From Candidatus Bacteroides merdavium (GTDB taxonomy: Bacteria > Bacteroidota > Bacteroidia > Bacteroidales > Bacteroidaceae), in NCBI GenBank assembly GCA_019116805.1, contig DXAV01000089.1, forward strand, positions 1 to 64,000: a stretch of DNA of 64,000 bases, written 5' to 3'. Below, piece by piece: positions 15,618-25,150 of the stretch. The notes under the pieces are model-generated. The model searched no databases. It was given only the letters and a program-made list of their open reading frames with translations, and was not told the origin of the DNA. Both the position numbers and the translations under genes were made by a program. Within the stretch, counting starts at the first letter, position 1. Each line of letters begins with the position of its first letter.

Positions 15618-17672
15618 CTATTTCAACTTGAATACAACAGAGGAATAAGCACCCAACTTCACTAGCATCTGCCCTTCCTCGGTTGCCTGCTCCGCACTAC
15701 CCGATACGGCCACAGCTTTTTCCACTTCATCGGTCAGCGGGAACTGCATTTCTGCTCCTCCAAAGTTATGGAGTACCAGCATCTTTTCCTCGCCTTTCGT
15801 CATATACCAGGCTGCCAGCGACTTGTAAGTCTCATTTGTTTCATTATAGACGGCATGCCGGCTCATGGTTCCTTCAGCCAAAGCCGGATAGGTATTGCGA
15901 AGACGTGCAAAAGTGAGGTATGTGTTCAGCAACGAACTTTCATCCGTCTGCTGGTCGGCTACCGACTTTACTGCCGAAGCGACTCCGGCATCCACCTTAT
16001 TGGTATAGGAAGTGGTATAGCTGTCGCCCCACAGCATCGGGGCGCGTACATATTCATCACTTTTTTCCTTGGTACCATACAATCCGAGTTCTTCTCCATA
16101 ATAAATATAAGGAGAGCCAGCCGCCGTCAGCAGCACCGCCGCTGCCAGTCTGCACTTGTCTACCGACTTGCCCAGCTTGGAAGCCGTACGGTCTTCATCG
16201 TGGTTGGACAGCTTTGTCGCCTCAATATAATCACTGCGATAAGACGCATATTCTTGCTGATAACTAAGGATATCCTTGGCAAAATAGCAACCGGTCGCAT
16301 TGTTAATGGCCCACTCCAACCGATACCAGAAAGAGAACTCGAACAAAGCAGGAAGGCCGGCATAATAAGGCGCTACCTCGTTGTGCTCCGAAAGCACTTC
16401 ACCTACCATATAGAAATTATCCGTCTTTCCCGTCTGCTTGTAATACGTATTCATATCATTGTAGAACGTATTCAGGAAACGGGGATTTTCATTGGAAGTC
16501 GCATTGTGGTAGATATGCTTCACTGCATCCAGTCGTAATCCCTCCACTCCTTTATCCACCCAGCCTTTGGCCGCACCGACCATGGCAAGATAAGTTGGAT
16601 TGGTAGCTACGTCATCCACTTTTCCGTAATTCAAATCAGCAAACCAGTCGGTATAGAAATGCGAATGATAGTACCACAAGTTCATCGACTCAAACAGGAT
16701 ATCGGCGGCCGTCTTGTTGTCCAAAGCAAACGGTTCACCCAACTTCACTTTGACTGATTTGGAAGAAGCGCCGTATTTCGTACCGCCGTCCCATGTTGTA
16801 TTGCTGGTGCGAATCAAAAAGCCCCAAGCCGAAGCGAAGTCCACCGTCAAATCGTAGATTCCGTTTCCACGGTCATAGAATTTCTTGCAAACCTCATTAC
16901 CATAATACAGATATTTAGCCCCAGTGGTACTCGTATCGGGATTGTCGGCATCCGGCTTCTCGGCCTCAGTCACCGTCACCGTAGGATGATCGGCATCCGA
17001 CCAGTTGAGCACAAACTTGTAACATCCTGTCATTTCATCGTCAGCCGAAGTGGTCGAGAACCATTCGCCTGCATTATATCCTGCTGCCCCTTCCGTAGCA
17101 ATCATTGGAATCTTCCCAGCTGCAATATCAGCTGCCGGATCCTGTGAAAAGACATAATAATCACGATACTCACTATCGGGCGATGCCTTGGCACTGACAA
17201 ACCATGGATGGTCTTTACCGGTATGATTCATCACATAATCCAGATAAACCTTGATGTCCCGCTGATGTGCTTCCGTCACCAGACGTTCGAAATCGGCCAT
17301 CGTCCCATATTGTGGATTGACCGTTGTATAGTCCGTCACGTCATATCCATGATACGACATGGCAGGATGAATGGGCGAAAGCCAAATAGCCCCTACTCCC
17401 ATCTGCTGCAAATAGTCCAACTTGGCTGTAATGCCATTGAAATCTCCCCACCCGTCTCCGTCGCTATCAGCAAATGAATATACCAGAAGTTGATACGAGA
17501 TGTCAGCTCGCTTCTGATTGTCCCAGCTGTCGGGAGTAACGGTGATGGAAGACCATTCGGTCGGTGTCGGTTCAGATGAAGGAATATCAGATTCTGCATC
17601 CGAACAAGAAACAACTCCTAATACCAGTAAATTTACTAAAAATCTATAGCTAAATCTCAACAAATAATGCAT
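15618..17672 (-). CDS. susG: SusG-type outer-membrane alpha-amylase (GH13)
   Basis: 684 residues. Lipoprotein signal with lipobox LVLGVVSC. GH13 barrel motifs: LDYVMNHTGKDHPWF, GLRLDAVKH with nucleophile D382, VGEVL with acid/base E425, and LSNHDED with D492. The segment at about 215-335 (YKFVLNWSDADHPTVTVTEA and onward) is inserted in the barrel and looks like the starch-binding module found inside SusG. The enzyme cuts surface-bound starch into maltooligosaccharides for import by SusCD. It is last in the leftward susC-D-E-F-G run, separated from the SusF-like gene by a strong hairpin. Confidence 0.95.
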   Translation of the reverse strand: MHYLLRFSYRFLVNLLVLGVVSCSDAESDIPSSEPTPTEWSSITVTPDSWDNQKRADISYQLLVYSFADSDGDGWGDFNGITAKLDYLQQMGVGAIWLSPIHPAMSYHGYDVTDYTTVNPQYGTMADFERLVTEAHQRDIKVYLDYVMNHTGKDHPWFVSAKASPDSEYRDYYVFSQDPAADIAAGKIPMIATEGAAGYNAGEWFSTTSADDEMTGCYKFVLNWSDADHPTVTVTEAEKPDADNPDTSTTGAKYLYYGNEVCKKFYDRGNGIYDLTVDFASAWGFLIRTSNTTWDGGTKYGASSKSVKVKLGEPFALDNKTAADILFESMNLWYYHSHFYTDWFADLNYGKVDDVATNPTYLAMVGAAKGWVDKGVEGLRLDAVKHIYHNATSNENPRFLNTFYNDMNTYYKQTGKTDNFYMVGEVLSEHNEVAPYYAGLPALFEFSFWYRLEWAINNATGCYFAKDILSYQQEYASYRSDYIEATKLSNHDEDRTASKLGKSVDKCRLAAAVLLTAAGSPYIYYGEELGLYGTKEKSDEYVRAPMLWGDSYTTSYTNKVDAGVASAVKSVADQQTDESSLLNTYLTFARLRNTYPALAEGTMSRHAVYNETNETYKSLAAWYMTKGEEKMLVLHNFGGAEMQFPLTDEVEKAVAVSGSAEQATEEGQMLVKLGAYSSVVFKLK

Positions 17673-17730
17673 GATAATCTACTCCATCGGATTATTAGAT
17701 AAATAAAATATTCCATATTAAAATAAAAAA

Positions 17731-17797
17731 TCCACTGGAAAAAGACATTTCCTCAAGAAAGACAAAAATTCTTGCAAAATATTCTTTCTCCAGTGGA
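17731..17797 (-). terminator. Hairpin between susF-like gene and susG, likely partial terminator
   Basis: TCCACTGGA (17731-17739) pairs with TCCAGTGGA (17789-17797); on the transcribed strand the stem is followed by a T-rich run. Because susG lies downstream in the same direction it may reduce read-through and so lower SusG relative to SusE/F. Confidence 0.65.
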
Positions 17798-17833
17798 CTC
17801 TACTAGATTATATCAAAACCCTGACACAATCTG

Positions 17834-18862
17834 TCAATTCTTGGCCAGAACACAATAAATATTATCAGAAGTACTTCGAGTCATATATACAGTAATCGTG
17901 TAGTTTCCAGCTTCTTCTACTGCAATATCAGATCCATCTTGAGTCAGATTGCTGACATCACCACCTAAATTGATATTCCAATCACCGTTAGCTCGGAACT
18001 TAAACTTTCCAGCACCCAAGTTGGTAGTCACACTCCAAGTAGCATCTGTTGCATTATACACCAATGGTGTATCAGTATTCCATCCTCCAACAGTTGCATC
18101 ACCAATGATTCCCCAAGTGGTAGCAGTTACCTTAAGTGCTCCCGTTGCTACATCGGCAACAATATAATAAAATGCAGGAGCAGCTACATTAAAGTTGGTT
18201 CCTTCGCCAAGAGTTATTTCGGGACTGTAAGTAGAGAAATCATTATAGTTATATTCACCATCTGCCCAACTTGCGTCACGGCTCTTATTGAACTTAAAGT
18301 CACCATCCAGATAACTAAATCCTGTATACACTCCATCGAAATTGGGAGAACGCAATGCCGGAGCATTGGAAGTATTCCAACCTTGATGATTACCGGGCAG
18401 ATAAATGAATTCATTGAAATCAACGGACAATGTAACCTTCAACTCGATAGAAGTTGTCGCTTTCATTACAGATACTCCCGTAGAGATAAAGGCACTCAAC
18501 GAACCCGAGATTGTACGCTCGACAGGAGCCTGGCCAAACAATGCAACTACAGCATCAGCCAATTCTGAGACTTTTGCCTTGCCGCCCAAACTCACAGGTA
18601 AATTATAAGTACCGCCCAACAATAATTCATATGAAGATACTACATCAGATTCACCCATACTTACAGAAGGTGTAAACAATACGACAGAATCAGTAGTGAC
18701 CTCTGCCATATTTATAGGATCAGCCGCCACGGCAGACAATGAAACGCTTCTGCCTTCTTCCTGTTCAAAACCTTGTGGCGCCGCCCAATCAGTGTAATCG
18801 CCCTTACATCCCACAAAAGTAAGGACCATGAGGAACAAACTATATAAAGCTTTCTTTTTCAT
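17834..18862 (-). CDS. SusE/SusF-like starch-binding lipoprotein
   Basis: 342 residues. Lipobox VLTFVGC, so surface-exposed in Bacteroidetes. Domain order: N-terminal immunoglobulin-like SusE region (about 50-150, SVVLFTPSVSMGESDVVSSY), then two carbohydrate-binding modules of the SusE/F type: FIYLPGNHQGWNTSNAPAL (about 150-250) and GIIGDATVGGWNTDTPLVYN with GKFKFRANGDWNINLGGDV (about 250-342). The Trp-rich NGDWNINLGG pattern is typical of starch-binding modules. It holds starch at the cell surface. It is shorter than three-module SusF proteins. Flanked by hairpins on both sides. Confidence 0.88.
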   Translation of the reverse strand: MKKKALYSLFLMVLTFVGCKGDYTDWAAPQGFEQEEGRSVSLSAVAADPINMAEVTTDSVVLFTPSVSMGESDVVSSYELLLGGTYNLPVSLGGKAKVSELADAVVALFGQAPVERTISGSLSAFISTGVSVMKATTSIELKVTLSVDFNEFIYLPGNHQGWNTSNAPALRSPNFDGVYTGFSYLDGDFKFNKSRDASWADGEYNYNDFSTYSPEITLGEGTNFNVAAPAFYYIVADVATGALKVTATTWGIIGDATVGGWNTDTPLVYNATDATWSVTTNLGAGKFKFRANGDWNINLGGDVSNLTQDGSDIAVEEAGNYTITVYMTRSTSDNIYCVLAKN

Positions 18863-18890
18863 ACAACTAAAAAATTTATATTTCCGAGTG

Positions 18891-18925
18891 GGTGGGATGT
18901 GCCATCAATTTCAACACATCCCACC
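18891..18925 (-). terminator. Hairpin between susE and susF-like genes
   Basis: Perfect 11-bp stem GGTGGGATGTG (18891-18901) / CACATCCCACC (18915-18925). No long T run follows, so an mRNA-processing or stabilising hairpin is as likely as a terminator. Confidence 0.6.
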
Positions 18926-18933
18926 GTCTCACA

Positions 18934-20130
18934 TCAATCTAAGGAATAAAAGTAATAGAAGCCATTAATGTCATTGAAAAAAACATTATATCGACCGGCC
19001 GGAATGGGGATATTGGCACCTCCATTGGATCCGATGCCATACGGGAAGCTTGCTCCTCCCCAGTTGACACCCCAACCATCAGCACTACCGCCTTCACCAG
19101 GGCCAACTTTGAACTTGGCGGTTGTATCTCCAGAGGTTGTATCCAATTCATATCTCCAAACATGGTTGTTCATTCCTTCTACAGTATTTACCGGAGTCAT
19201 TGCAACATCTGTCCATCCATTAAAATCACCTTGCATCATGATATGATAAACTTCAGGAGCCTCTACCGCCTCAATTGTCAGAACATCTGTAGCTGTATTC
19301 AGCTTGACTGAATAATAGCCACTTGTTGCCACTTGCAAGTTCGAAGAACCACCATCATTCTTCACCGGGCTGTCAATACCAGGAGCAGAAGAATTACCCC
19401 ATTGATCATCCCAACTACCCGGTTTCTTGATTAATTTAAAGCCCTTACCTGCCAGGAAGTAGCCAGTATAGATAATTTCTCCCTGACCAGTGGTTGCATT
19501 ATATTCATATCCATCCACGATAGACATAGGAATCAATGAAACGCCAATATTTCCTGTTCCATCATTTCCCCAAGTACCGTCACCGATGCAATCGCCAACC
19601 AGATACCAAATTTCCGGCTCAGCATTCACAACCGGCATATAATATGGGAACACGGACAACTTGATAGAGTTGGAGTAGCATTGGTAACCGGATGTCAACG
19701 TAGCTCTCAAACGAATGTAAATATTCACGGCTTCATTGGGAACAGTTTCTTCATCGTATCCGCCCAACTGCATAATAGCCCTGTCAATCTGCGAAGTTTC
19801 TACGCCGAATTCACAAGTGGACGAATTTCCGTTCAGCTCGACATAAGTAGCCTCCGTCTCTTCCGTCGCATCATTCCATTTATCGGTCATAGATACTTGT
19901 GCATAGTAAGTAACCGCAGCAGTATAACCATAGTCCGGTTGTTTATAAGTCAATTGTATATGCGAGGACTTCTCCAGGTCGTATACATTGCCACCCAATG
20001 CGGGTGTATTCAGTTCAAATGTATCAGGTTGCTGGACAATGGGATTAGAATCATTATCGTCTTCACAAGCTGTGAACAGACTCAAGCCTATCCCCAGAAA
20101 CAATCCAGCCAATATATTAAGTTTTTTCAT
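18934..20130 (-). CDS. susE: SusE-type starch-binding lipoprotein
   Basis: 398 residues. Lipobox SLFTACED. The N-terminal domain (about 30-165, FELNTPALGGNVYDLEKSSH and YYAQVSMTDKW) is the SusE immunoglobulin-like domain; two binding modules follow (about 170-285, IWYLVGDCIGDGTWGNDGTG; about 290-398, YHIMMQGDFNGWTDVAMTP ending FFNDINGFYYFYSLD). It is surface-exposed and presents starch to the SusCD importer. The gene is 20 bp from susD, same strand. Confidence 0.9.
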   Translation of the reverse strand: MKKLNILAGLFLGIGLSLFTACEDDNDSNPIVQQPDTFELNTPALGGNVYDLEKSSHIQLTYKQPDYGYTAAVTYYAQVSMTDKWNDATEETEATYVELNGNSSTCEFGVETSQIDRAIMQLGGYDEETVPNEAVNIYIRLRATLTSGYQCYSNSIKLSVFPYYMPVVNAEPEIWYLVGDCIGDGTWGNDGTGNIGVSLIPMSIVDGYEYNATTGQGEIIYTGYFLAGKGFKLIKKPGSWDDQWGNSSAPGIDSPVKNDGGSSNLQVATSGYYSVKLNTATDVLTIEAVEAPEVYHIMMQGDFNGWTDVAMTPVNTVEGMNNHVWRYELDTTSGDTTAKFKVGPGEGGSADGWGVNWGGASFPYGIGSNGGANIPIPAGRYNVFFNDINGFYYFYSLD

Positions 20131-20149
20131 ACTTTATTCATTTTATAAA

Positions 20150-21769
20150 TTAATAACCAGGATTTTGGGTCAGGTTGCTATTGTTGGTCAAATCATTTTC
20201 AGGAATAGCAAAAATATTCATATAGCTACCGAACTGGGCACCATCATAAGTACCACCCATCCATTCCCATTTATAGGAAGCCTGTCCACCGAAACGGCCG
20301 AAACGAATAAGATCCATACGACGACGTCCCTCAAACCAGAATTCTTTTGACCATTCGTCCAAAATATTGTCCAATGTATAAACATTCTGAGTAGCCGCAT
20401 TTGCACGTCTGCGCAAATCATTAATCTTTTCTGAAGCATCTGTATTGGCACCGTTCAAGCGAGTAGAGGCCTCGGCATAAGTAAGATAGGCTTCTGCAAT
20501 ACGGAACAATGGCAAATCGGTATTCACATAATCAATGACTTGATTGGGCTGACCGTCCGAACGTACATTTCTAAACTTCACACAACCATAACCGGCAGCT
20601 TGTTCGCTTTCGTCTTCAATAGACGGAGTAAAGCCTTCGCCGTAGAACAGAGCACGGTCATCGTTAGCAGCAGCGGTCATTGCGGCTACAGAGTTGGCTG
20701 CCGGCGCTGCACTGGTTGGGAAGAACTTATCCAACAACTGCTGACGAACTCTTGTACACCGGTTCCAGCTATTATTCGTACCTGAAGGAACGTTAACACT
20801 CATGTCTGAGCTGTAAGCAGCAAGTATCAGGAAGTTCATTCCACCATAGCTTTTAGTAGTTACACCATCAAACAAAACTGGGAAAATCATCTCATAACGG
20901 GCTTCTGTCTCATTATTATCGGCAAGGAACAACATTTGATACGGAGAATAGACTTCGCCTGTAGAAGGGTTAGTTGCCCCCACTGTACAAAGATGATAAT
21001 AACCATTATTGATTACCATATCCGCATAATCCATGGCATCCTTCCAGCGTGCGGTACCTGTGTATACTTCCGCATTCAAATAAAGTCTGGACAACAGATT
21101 CCATACAGCAACTTTATCAACACGTCCATAAGTATTCTGTCCAGGCTCAGCCATAGCATTTACACAATCCAACAATTCAGTTTCGACAAAATCAAAGAAT
21201 TGTGAACGGGTATAGCATTCGGCCAAATCCGAGCTAACGGTTGTCATAAATGCTGCATTGGCATACATATCCATTACATAATAATATTGCAAAGCGCGAA
21301 TAAAGCGTACCTCGGCCCGTCTCATGGTTGTTTCAGGCGTACCATCCTCCGGAACTTGCTCCAAATAAAAGTTACACAATGTAATCGTAAAGTATAAACG
21401 ATAGTAGAAACCTACCGCGAACACATTGCTCGCACCATAAGAATTATGAAGCAAATCGGGTACACCGGCATCCGTTGCCCAAACCCAGTGGGCTTCGTCT
21501 GTTGTAAATTCATTCAGATACCAGGACATACGATAGAAATCGGACTGACCTTCATCAATGTCTGCCACGTCACCGCTTCCGGCAGGACCAGTCTGACCAG
21601 TCAAAGCAAAACTGGCATATACTTTATTGAATAAAGCATCATTGTCTGCCTCCATTGTTTGTTGCGGATTAATTGGAGTGACATCCAAATCACCGACACA
21701 CGATGTATTTCCCATCATCAGTGCCAGACTTGCCGCAAAGATAAATGCTTTTATTTTATTGAATTTCAT
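20150..21769 (-). CDS. susD: SusD-type starch-binding lipoprotein
   Basis: 539 residues from ATG 21769 (MKFNKIKAFIFAASLALM); lipobox MMGNTSC. The family is shown by the TPR-helical pattern: RAEVRFIRALQYYYVMDMYA, GRVDKVAVWNLLSRLYLNAE, LPLFRIAEAYLTYAEASTRL, INDLRRRANAA and WSKEFWFEGRRRMDLIRFGR. SusD sits as a lid on the SusC barrel and binds glycans. It follows susC with 20 bp between. Confidence 0.95.
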   Translation of the reverse strand: MKFNKIKAFIFAASLALMMGNTSCVGDLDVTPINPQQTMEADNDALFNKVYASFALTGQTGPAGSGDVADIDEGQSDFYRMSWYLNEFTTDEAHWVWATDAGVPDLLHNSYGASNVFAVGFYYRLYFTITLCNFYLEQVPEDGTPETTMRRAEVRFIRALQYYYVMDMYANAAFMTTVSSDLAECYTRSQFFDFVETELLDCVNAMAEPGQNTYGRVDKVAVWNLLSRLYLNAEVYTGTARWKDAMDYADMVINNGYYHLCTVGATNPSTGEVYSPYQMLFLADNNETEARYEMIFPVLFDGVTTKSYGGMNFLILAAYSSDMSVNVPSGTNNSWNRCTRVRQQLLDKFFPTSAAPAANSVAAMTAAANDDRALFYGEGFTPSIEDESEQAAGYGCVKFRNVRSDGQPNQVIDYVNTDLPLFRIAEAYLTYAEASTRLNGANTDASEKINDLRRRANAATQNVYTLDNILDEWSKEFWFEGRRRMDLIRFGRFGGQASYKWEWMGGTYDGAQFGSYMNIFAIPENDLTNNSNLTQNPGY

Positions 21770-21789
21770 ATTCCACAAGTTTTAAATTA

Positions 21790-24700
21790 TTAGAAATTAA
21801 GACTAACTCCCAAAATACCCATAAAAGGACGAGGATAAATGTTGCTGTCATATCCACCGTTGACTTCAGGATCCAAGCCTTTATACTTAGTCACAGTAAA
21901 TACATTCTGAGCGGTAAAATAGATTCGTCCACCCAAAGCAAGCGCTCCTATCTTATCGAAGGAATAACCCAATGTTATGTTGTCACATTTCAGGTACGAA
22001 GCGTTCTGGATAAAGTAGTCAGACAAAGCGTCGGTTGAAGAAACTTGTTGCCAATTCTTCGGTCTTGCCATATCCAATACATTGTGCCATGTAGATCCGG
22101 AATAAGTACTGGAAGAAGACAGATTGGAATTGCTACATTCAACAGCATTGTAATTGTAATTACCCAAACTAGCACGCAAAGAGAAACTTAAATCCCAATT
22201 CTTATAAATCAACTTGGAGGTGAGTCCCATCAATACATCGGGATCTGCTTTCTTATAGAAATAACGGTCATCGCCATTGATTACACCATTACCATCACGA
22301 TCGACAAATTCGCCTTCAATGGGCTGGCCATTCTCATCGTAAACCTGCTGATAAGTGTAATAAGCAGTAGACGGCTGGCCTACTGTCCAACCCTTAATAC
22401 CATCCGAGCTTCCTGCACCTACGGCACTGCCACCGTATTGTACAACATAGTCATCGCCCTGACTGGCTACCAGTTCATCGATTTCATTGGAGTTCCAGGT
22501 TACATTATACCCAAGTTCCCAACTCCAGTCCTTCATCTGGATTGCACGCCATGTCAATGCCAGTTCCACACCTTGATTATGCAAGGAACCGATGTTGCTT
22601 GTCAGCTTATTGGAGAAATTTGAACCTGCGGCAATAAACACGGTATTGATCAAGTCCGTTGTTTTACGATAATAATAATCGATATTGGCCGTCAAACGGT
22701 TATTCCAGAAGCCCAAGTCAATACCGGCATTATAGGTTGTTGTTTTTTCCCAGGTCAGATCCGAATTATATGCATCGGGACGATAGGTTATTCCATTGCC
22801 GACAATCGGATAATAGGCGCCTTGAGAGTTAGGAGTATAAGATGCGAAATATGTATAATCGCCAATACCTTCCTGCTGTCCGGTAATACCATAGCCCAAA
22901 CGAAGTTTCATGTCAGACAGTACATCTACATCTTTCAAGAATGCTTCTTCCTTCAAACGCCAGGCCAAAGCAACTGACGGGAATATACCCCAACGATTAT
23001 CCGGGGAGAAACGTGAAGAACCGTCACCACGCAAAGTTGCCGTCAACAGATACTTGTCTTTATAAGAATAGTTCAAACGTCCAAAGAAAGAAACCAGATA
23101 GTTTTCAGTCTTATACAATGTATTCTCCGATGGATTATACTGTTGACCCGGGAATTCTTCGTGAGAGTCTTGATAGTATCCACAATAGAAATAATCAGTT
23201 TCTTTATGGAAGTGCTGCCATTCGTAACCAGCCATGATATCGAAATGGTGGTCTTCCGTAAAATCTTTCGTATATTGCGCATAGGCGTTCAATGAAAGAT
23301 TATAAGTATCCATCGTATTCCAACCATAGTTGCCATAATAATAGTTGCCCGTATTATAGAAATAGGGAGAATAGCTTTGATTGGTTTCTCCCGAAGACAG
23401 GTTCATACCACCATTGACATGCAGACGCAAATCTTCCAATCCATGTACCTTGTAGTCCAACTCCGCATTACCCATCAATACCTTGGACTTACCCGTATTG
23501 GTATGCAGATTCAAGATGGCCACAGGATTACCGACCGCCAGGTTGTTCACGCCATATTGCCAGACAGGATCATAATCTGAAGCATACGGCCACTGCCAGT
23601 ATCCTCCATAATTCTTCTGACCGACTTCCGTATTGTCATACACGGGCTTTGTCGGGTCCATCGAAGCGGCAGCACCGATAGCGCCTTCATCTGCATAATC
23701 GGTATTCGAATACATTCCCTTGGCATTCAGGTTGACATTCAAGTGATTGTCAAAGAATGAGGGAGCGATGTTAAAGCTTGCCGTATAACGCTCAAAATTG
23801 GAGGTTTTCAAGATACCGTTCTGATTGGTATAGCCGAAAGACACGCGGTAGGGCATGTTTTTCAAGCCTCCAGAGACCGTGATGTTATGGTCCGTGCTGA
23901 TAGCCGTACGATAGATTTCGTCCTGCCAATCGGTATTGGCGAACAAGTGGTTGCCGTTTGCATCATAATATCCCAAAGACTGATATTCGGCACTGTTCAA
24001 GAAGTCTTCGTCCGAATAGCCGAACAAGTTCTGGACATAGTCCATATAAGCAGGTCCGTCCAGAACGTCTACCGTATTCTTTACTTTACTAAACGATACA
24101 TTTCCATTGTAGGCAACTTTGGGTTTTGAACCTTTGGAGCCCTTCTTTGTAGTAATCAAAATGACACCGTTTGATGCTCGGGAACCATAGATAGCGGTTG
24201 CGGAAGCATCCTTCAACACTGTAAAGCTTTCAATATCATTCGGATTTACCATGGAAAGCGGATTGGACAAGCCTTGAACGCCATAACTGTCCATAGCCAA
24301 ACCATCGATTACAATCAACGGATCGTTCGAGGCGTTCAAGGAGGAACCACCACGAATGCGGATGGTAGCTCCACCACCCGGCTGACCACCATTGGTCTGT
24401 ACATTTACACCGGCAATCTTACCCTGCATCATGTCCTGAGCATTAGTTACCAAACCTCTGTTCATTTCATCGGGTTTGATAGCTGTTACAGAACCGGTCA
24501 AGTCGTTCTTTTTTACAGAACCGTAACCGATGACCACTACTTCACTCAGAAGTTCGGCATCATCCTCTAACGTAACGACTACCGAAGCTGCAGCAGCCAC
24601 CTCGGCCGTCTTGTAACCTATGAAGGAGACTTGCAAAGTGGCTCCCTGAGGAACCGTCAGTGTAAAGTTACCGTTCAGGTCGGTAATCGTACCGTTCGAC

Positions 24701-24864
24701 GTATTACCTTTTTCCACTACATTCGCGCCTATCACTTCAAGCCCCGTGGCGTCCTTCACAAAACCTTTCACGGTGACCGTCTGTGCATAAGCGCCTACAC
24801 ACAAGAACATCCCTAAAAAAAGGGTAAGAATCATTTGGTAGATTCTAAGATTAACTTGCTTCAT
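21790..24864 (-). CDS. susC: SusC-type TonB-dependent outer-membrane importer
   Basis: 1,024 residues from ATG 24864 (MKQVNLRIYQMILTLFLGMF). Signal peptide ending CVGAYAQ. A CarboxypepD-like domain (TVKGFVKDATGLEVIGANVV) precedes the TonB box region and plug (EVVVIGYGSVKKNDLTGSVT; GGGATIRIRGGSSLNASNDP; VLKDASATAIYGSRASNGVI), then the roughly 700-residue barrel ending in the aromatic FMGILGVSLNF. It imports maltooligosaccharides with SusD, driven by TonB. First gene of the susCDEFG unit, preceded by a promoter, a dyad at the probable start site and a LacI-type operator. Confidence 0.96.
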   Translation of the reverse strand: MKQVNLRIYQMILTLFLGMFLCVGAYAQTVTVKGFVKDATGLEVIGANVVEKGNTSNGTITDLNGNFTLTVPQGATLQVSFIGYKTAEVAAAASVVVTLEDDAELLSEVVVIGYGSVKKNDLTGSVTAIKPDEMNRGLVTNAQDMMQGKIAGVNVQTNGGQPGGGATIRIRGGSSLNASNDPLIVIDGLAMDSYGVQGLSNPLSMVNPNDIESFTVLKDASATAIYGSRASNGVILITTKKGSKGSKPKVAYNGNVSFSKVKNTVDVLDGPAYMDYVQNLFGYSDEDFLNSAEYQSLGYYDANGNHLFANTDWQDEIYRTAISTDHNITVSGGLKNMPYRVSFGYTNQNGILKTSNFERYTASFNIAPSFFDNHLNVNLNAKGMYSNTDYADEGAIGAAASMDPTKPVYDNTEVGQKNYGGYWQWPYASDYDPVWQYGVNNLAVGNPVAILNLHTNTGKSKVLMGNAELDYKVHGLEDLRLHVNGGMNLSSGETNQSYSPYFYNTGNYYYGNYGWNTMDTYNLSLNAYAQYTKDFTEDHHFDIMAGYEWQHFHKETDYFYCGYYQDSHEEFPGQQYNPSENTLYKTENYLVSFFGRLNYSYKDKYLLTATLRGDGSSRFSPDNRWGIFPSVALAWRLKEEAFLKDVDVLSDMKLRLGYGITGQQEGIGDYTYFASYTPNSQGAYYPIVGNGITYRPDAYNSDLTWEKTTTYNAGIDLGFWNNRLTANIDYYYRKTTDLINTVFIAAGSNFSNKLTSNIGSLHNQGVELALTWRAIQMKDWSWELGYNVTWNSNEIDELVASQGDDYVVQYGGSAVGAGSSDGIKGWTVGQPSTAYYTYQQVYDENGQPIEGEFVDRDGNGVINGDDRYFYKKADPDVLMGLTSKLIYKNWDLSFSLRASLGNYNYNAVECSNSNLSSSSTYSGSTWHNVLDMARPKNWQQVSSTDALSDYFIQNASYLKCDNITLGYSFDKIGALALGGRIYFTAQNVFTVTKYKGLDPEVNGGYDSNIYPRPFMGILGVSLNF

Positions 24865-24948
24865 GCACTTAAAAATTAAAGTTAACAATAAAAATTATCT
24901 TTCCAAAATCATGGGGAACGCCGACAAACGCCGACGTACTCAGTGCGC

Positions 24949-24970
24949 ATGGCACACCATGACAAAAGTA
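24949..24970 (-). promoter_or_regulatory. susC promoter with dyad over the start site
   Basis: Reverse-strand -7 box TACTTTTG at 24963-24970, immediately followed by the perfect dyad CATGG-CACA-CCATG (24949-24962), which would cover the transcription start and could be an operator. Leader to the ATG is about 90 nt. Confidence 0.6.
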
Positions 24971-25025
24971 TAAGTTTGGCGTTTATTTTGGTTCAACGAA
25001 AGAAGAAAAGATGCCGATGAAACCA

Positions 25026-25039
25026 TGCAAACGATTGCA
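25026..25039. promoter_or_regulatory. LacI-family operator upstream of susC
   Basis: TGCAAACGATTGCA, a near-perfect dyad with the central CG typical of LacI/PurR-type operators. The exact reverse complement occurs at 29264-29277 by the lacI-type gene. It lies 56 bp upstream of the susC -7 box. Confidence 0.8.
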
Positions 25040-25076
25040 TCATGACGTGCACGGCCGGCATGTCATGAAAAAGAAA

Positions 25077-25109
25077 TCGGGTATCCCCACACGGCGCAGG
25101 GATACCCGA
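25077..25109 (-). terminator. Terminator of the GH53-GH2 transcript
   Basis: Perfect 11-bp stem TCGGGTATCCC (25077-25087) / GGGATACCCGA (25099-25109), followed on the reverse strand by TTTCTTTTTC. It separates the GH2 gene from the susC control region. Confidence 0.85.
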
Positions 25110-25150
25110 CCCGGCTTCAAAAGCCTATAAATATCTGAAAATACGGACCC

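Noticed and set aside
15618-24864. Locus dedicated to galactan because of the GH53-GH2 pair
   Set aside because: SusG-type amylase with all GH13 residues, SusE/F-type starch-binding modules and GH65/MFS genes point to starch; the galactan pair looks added.
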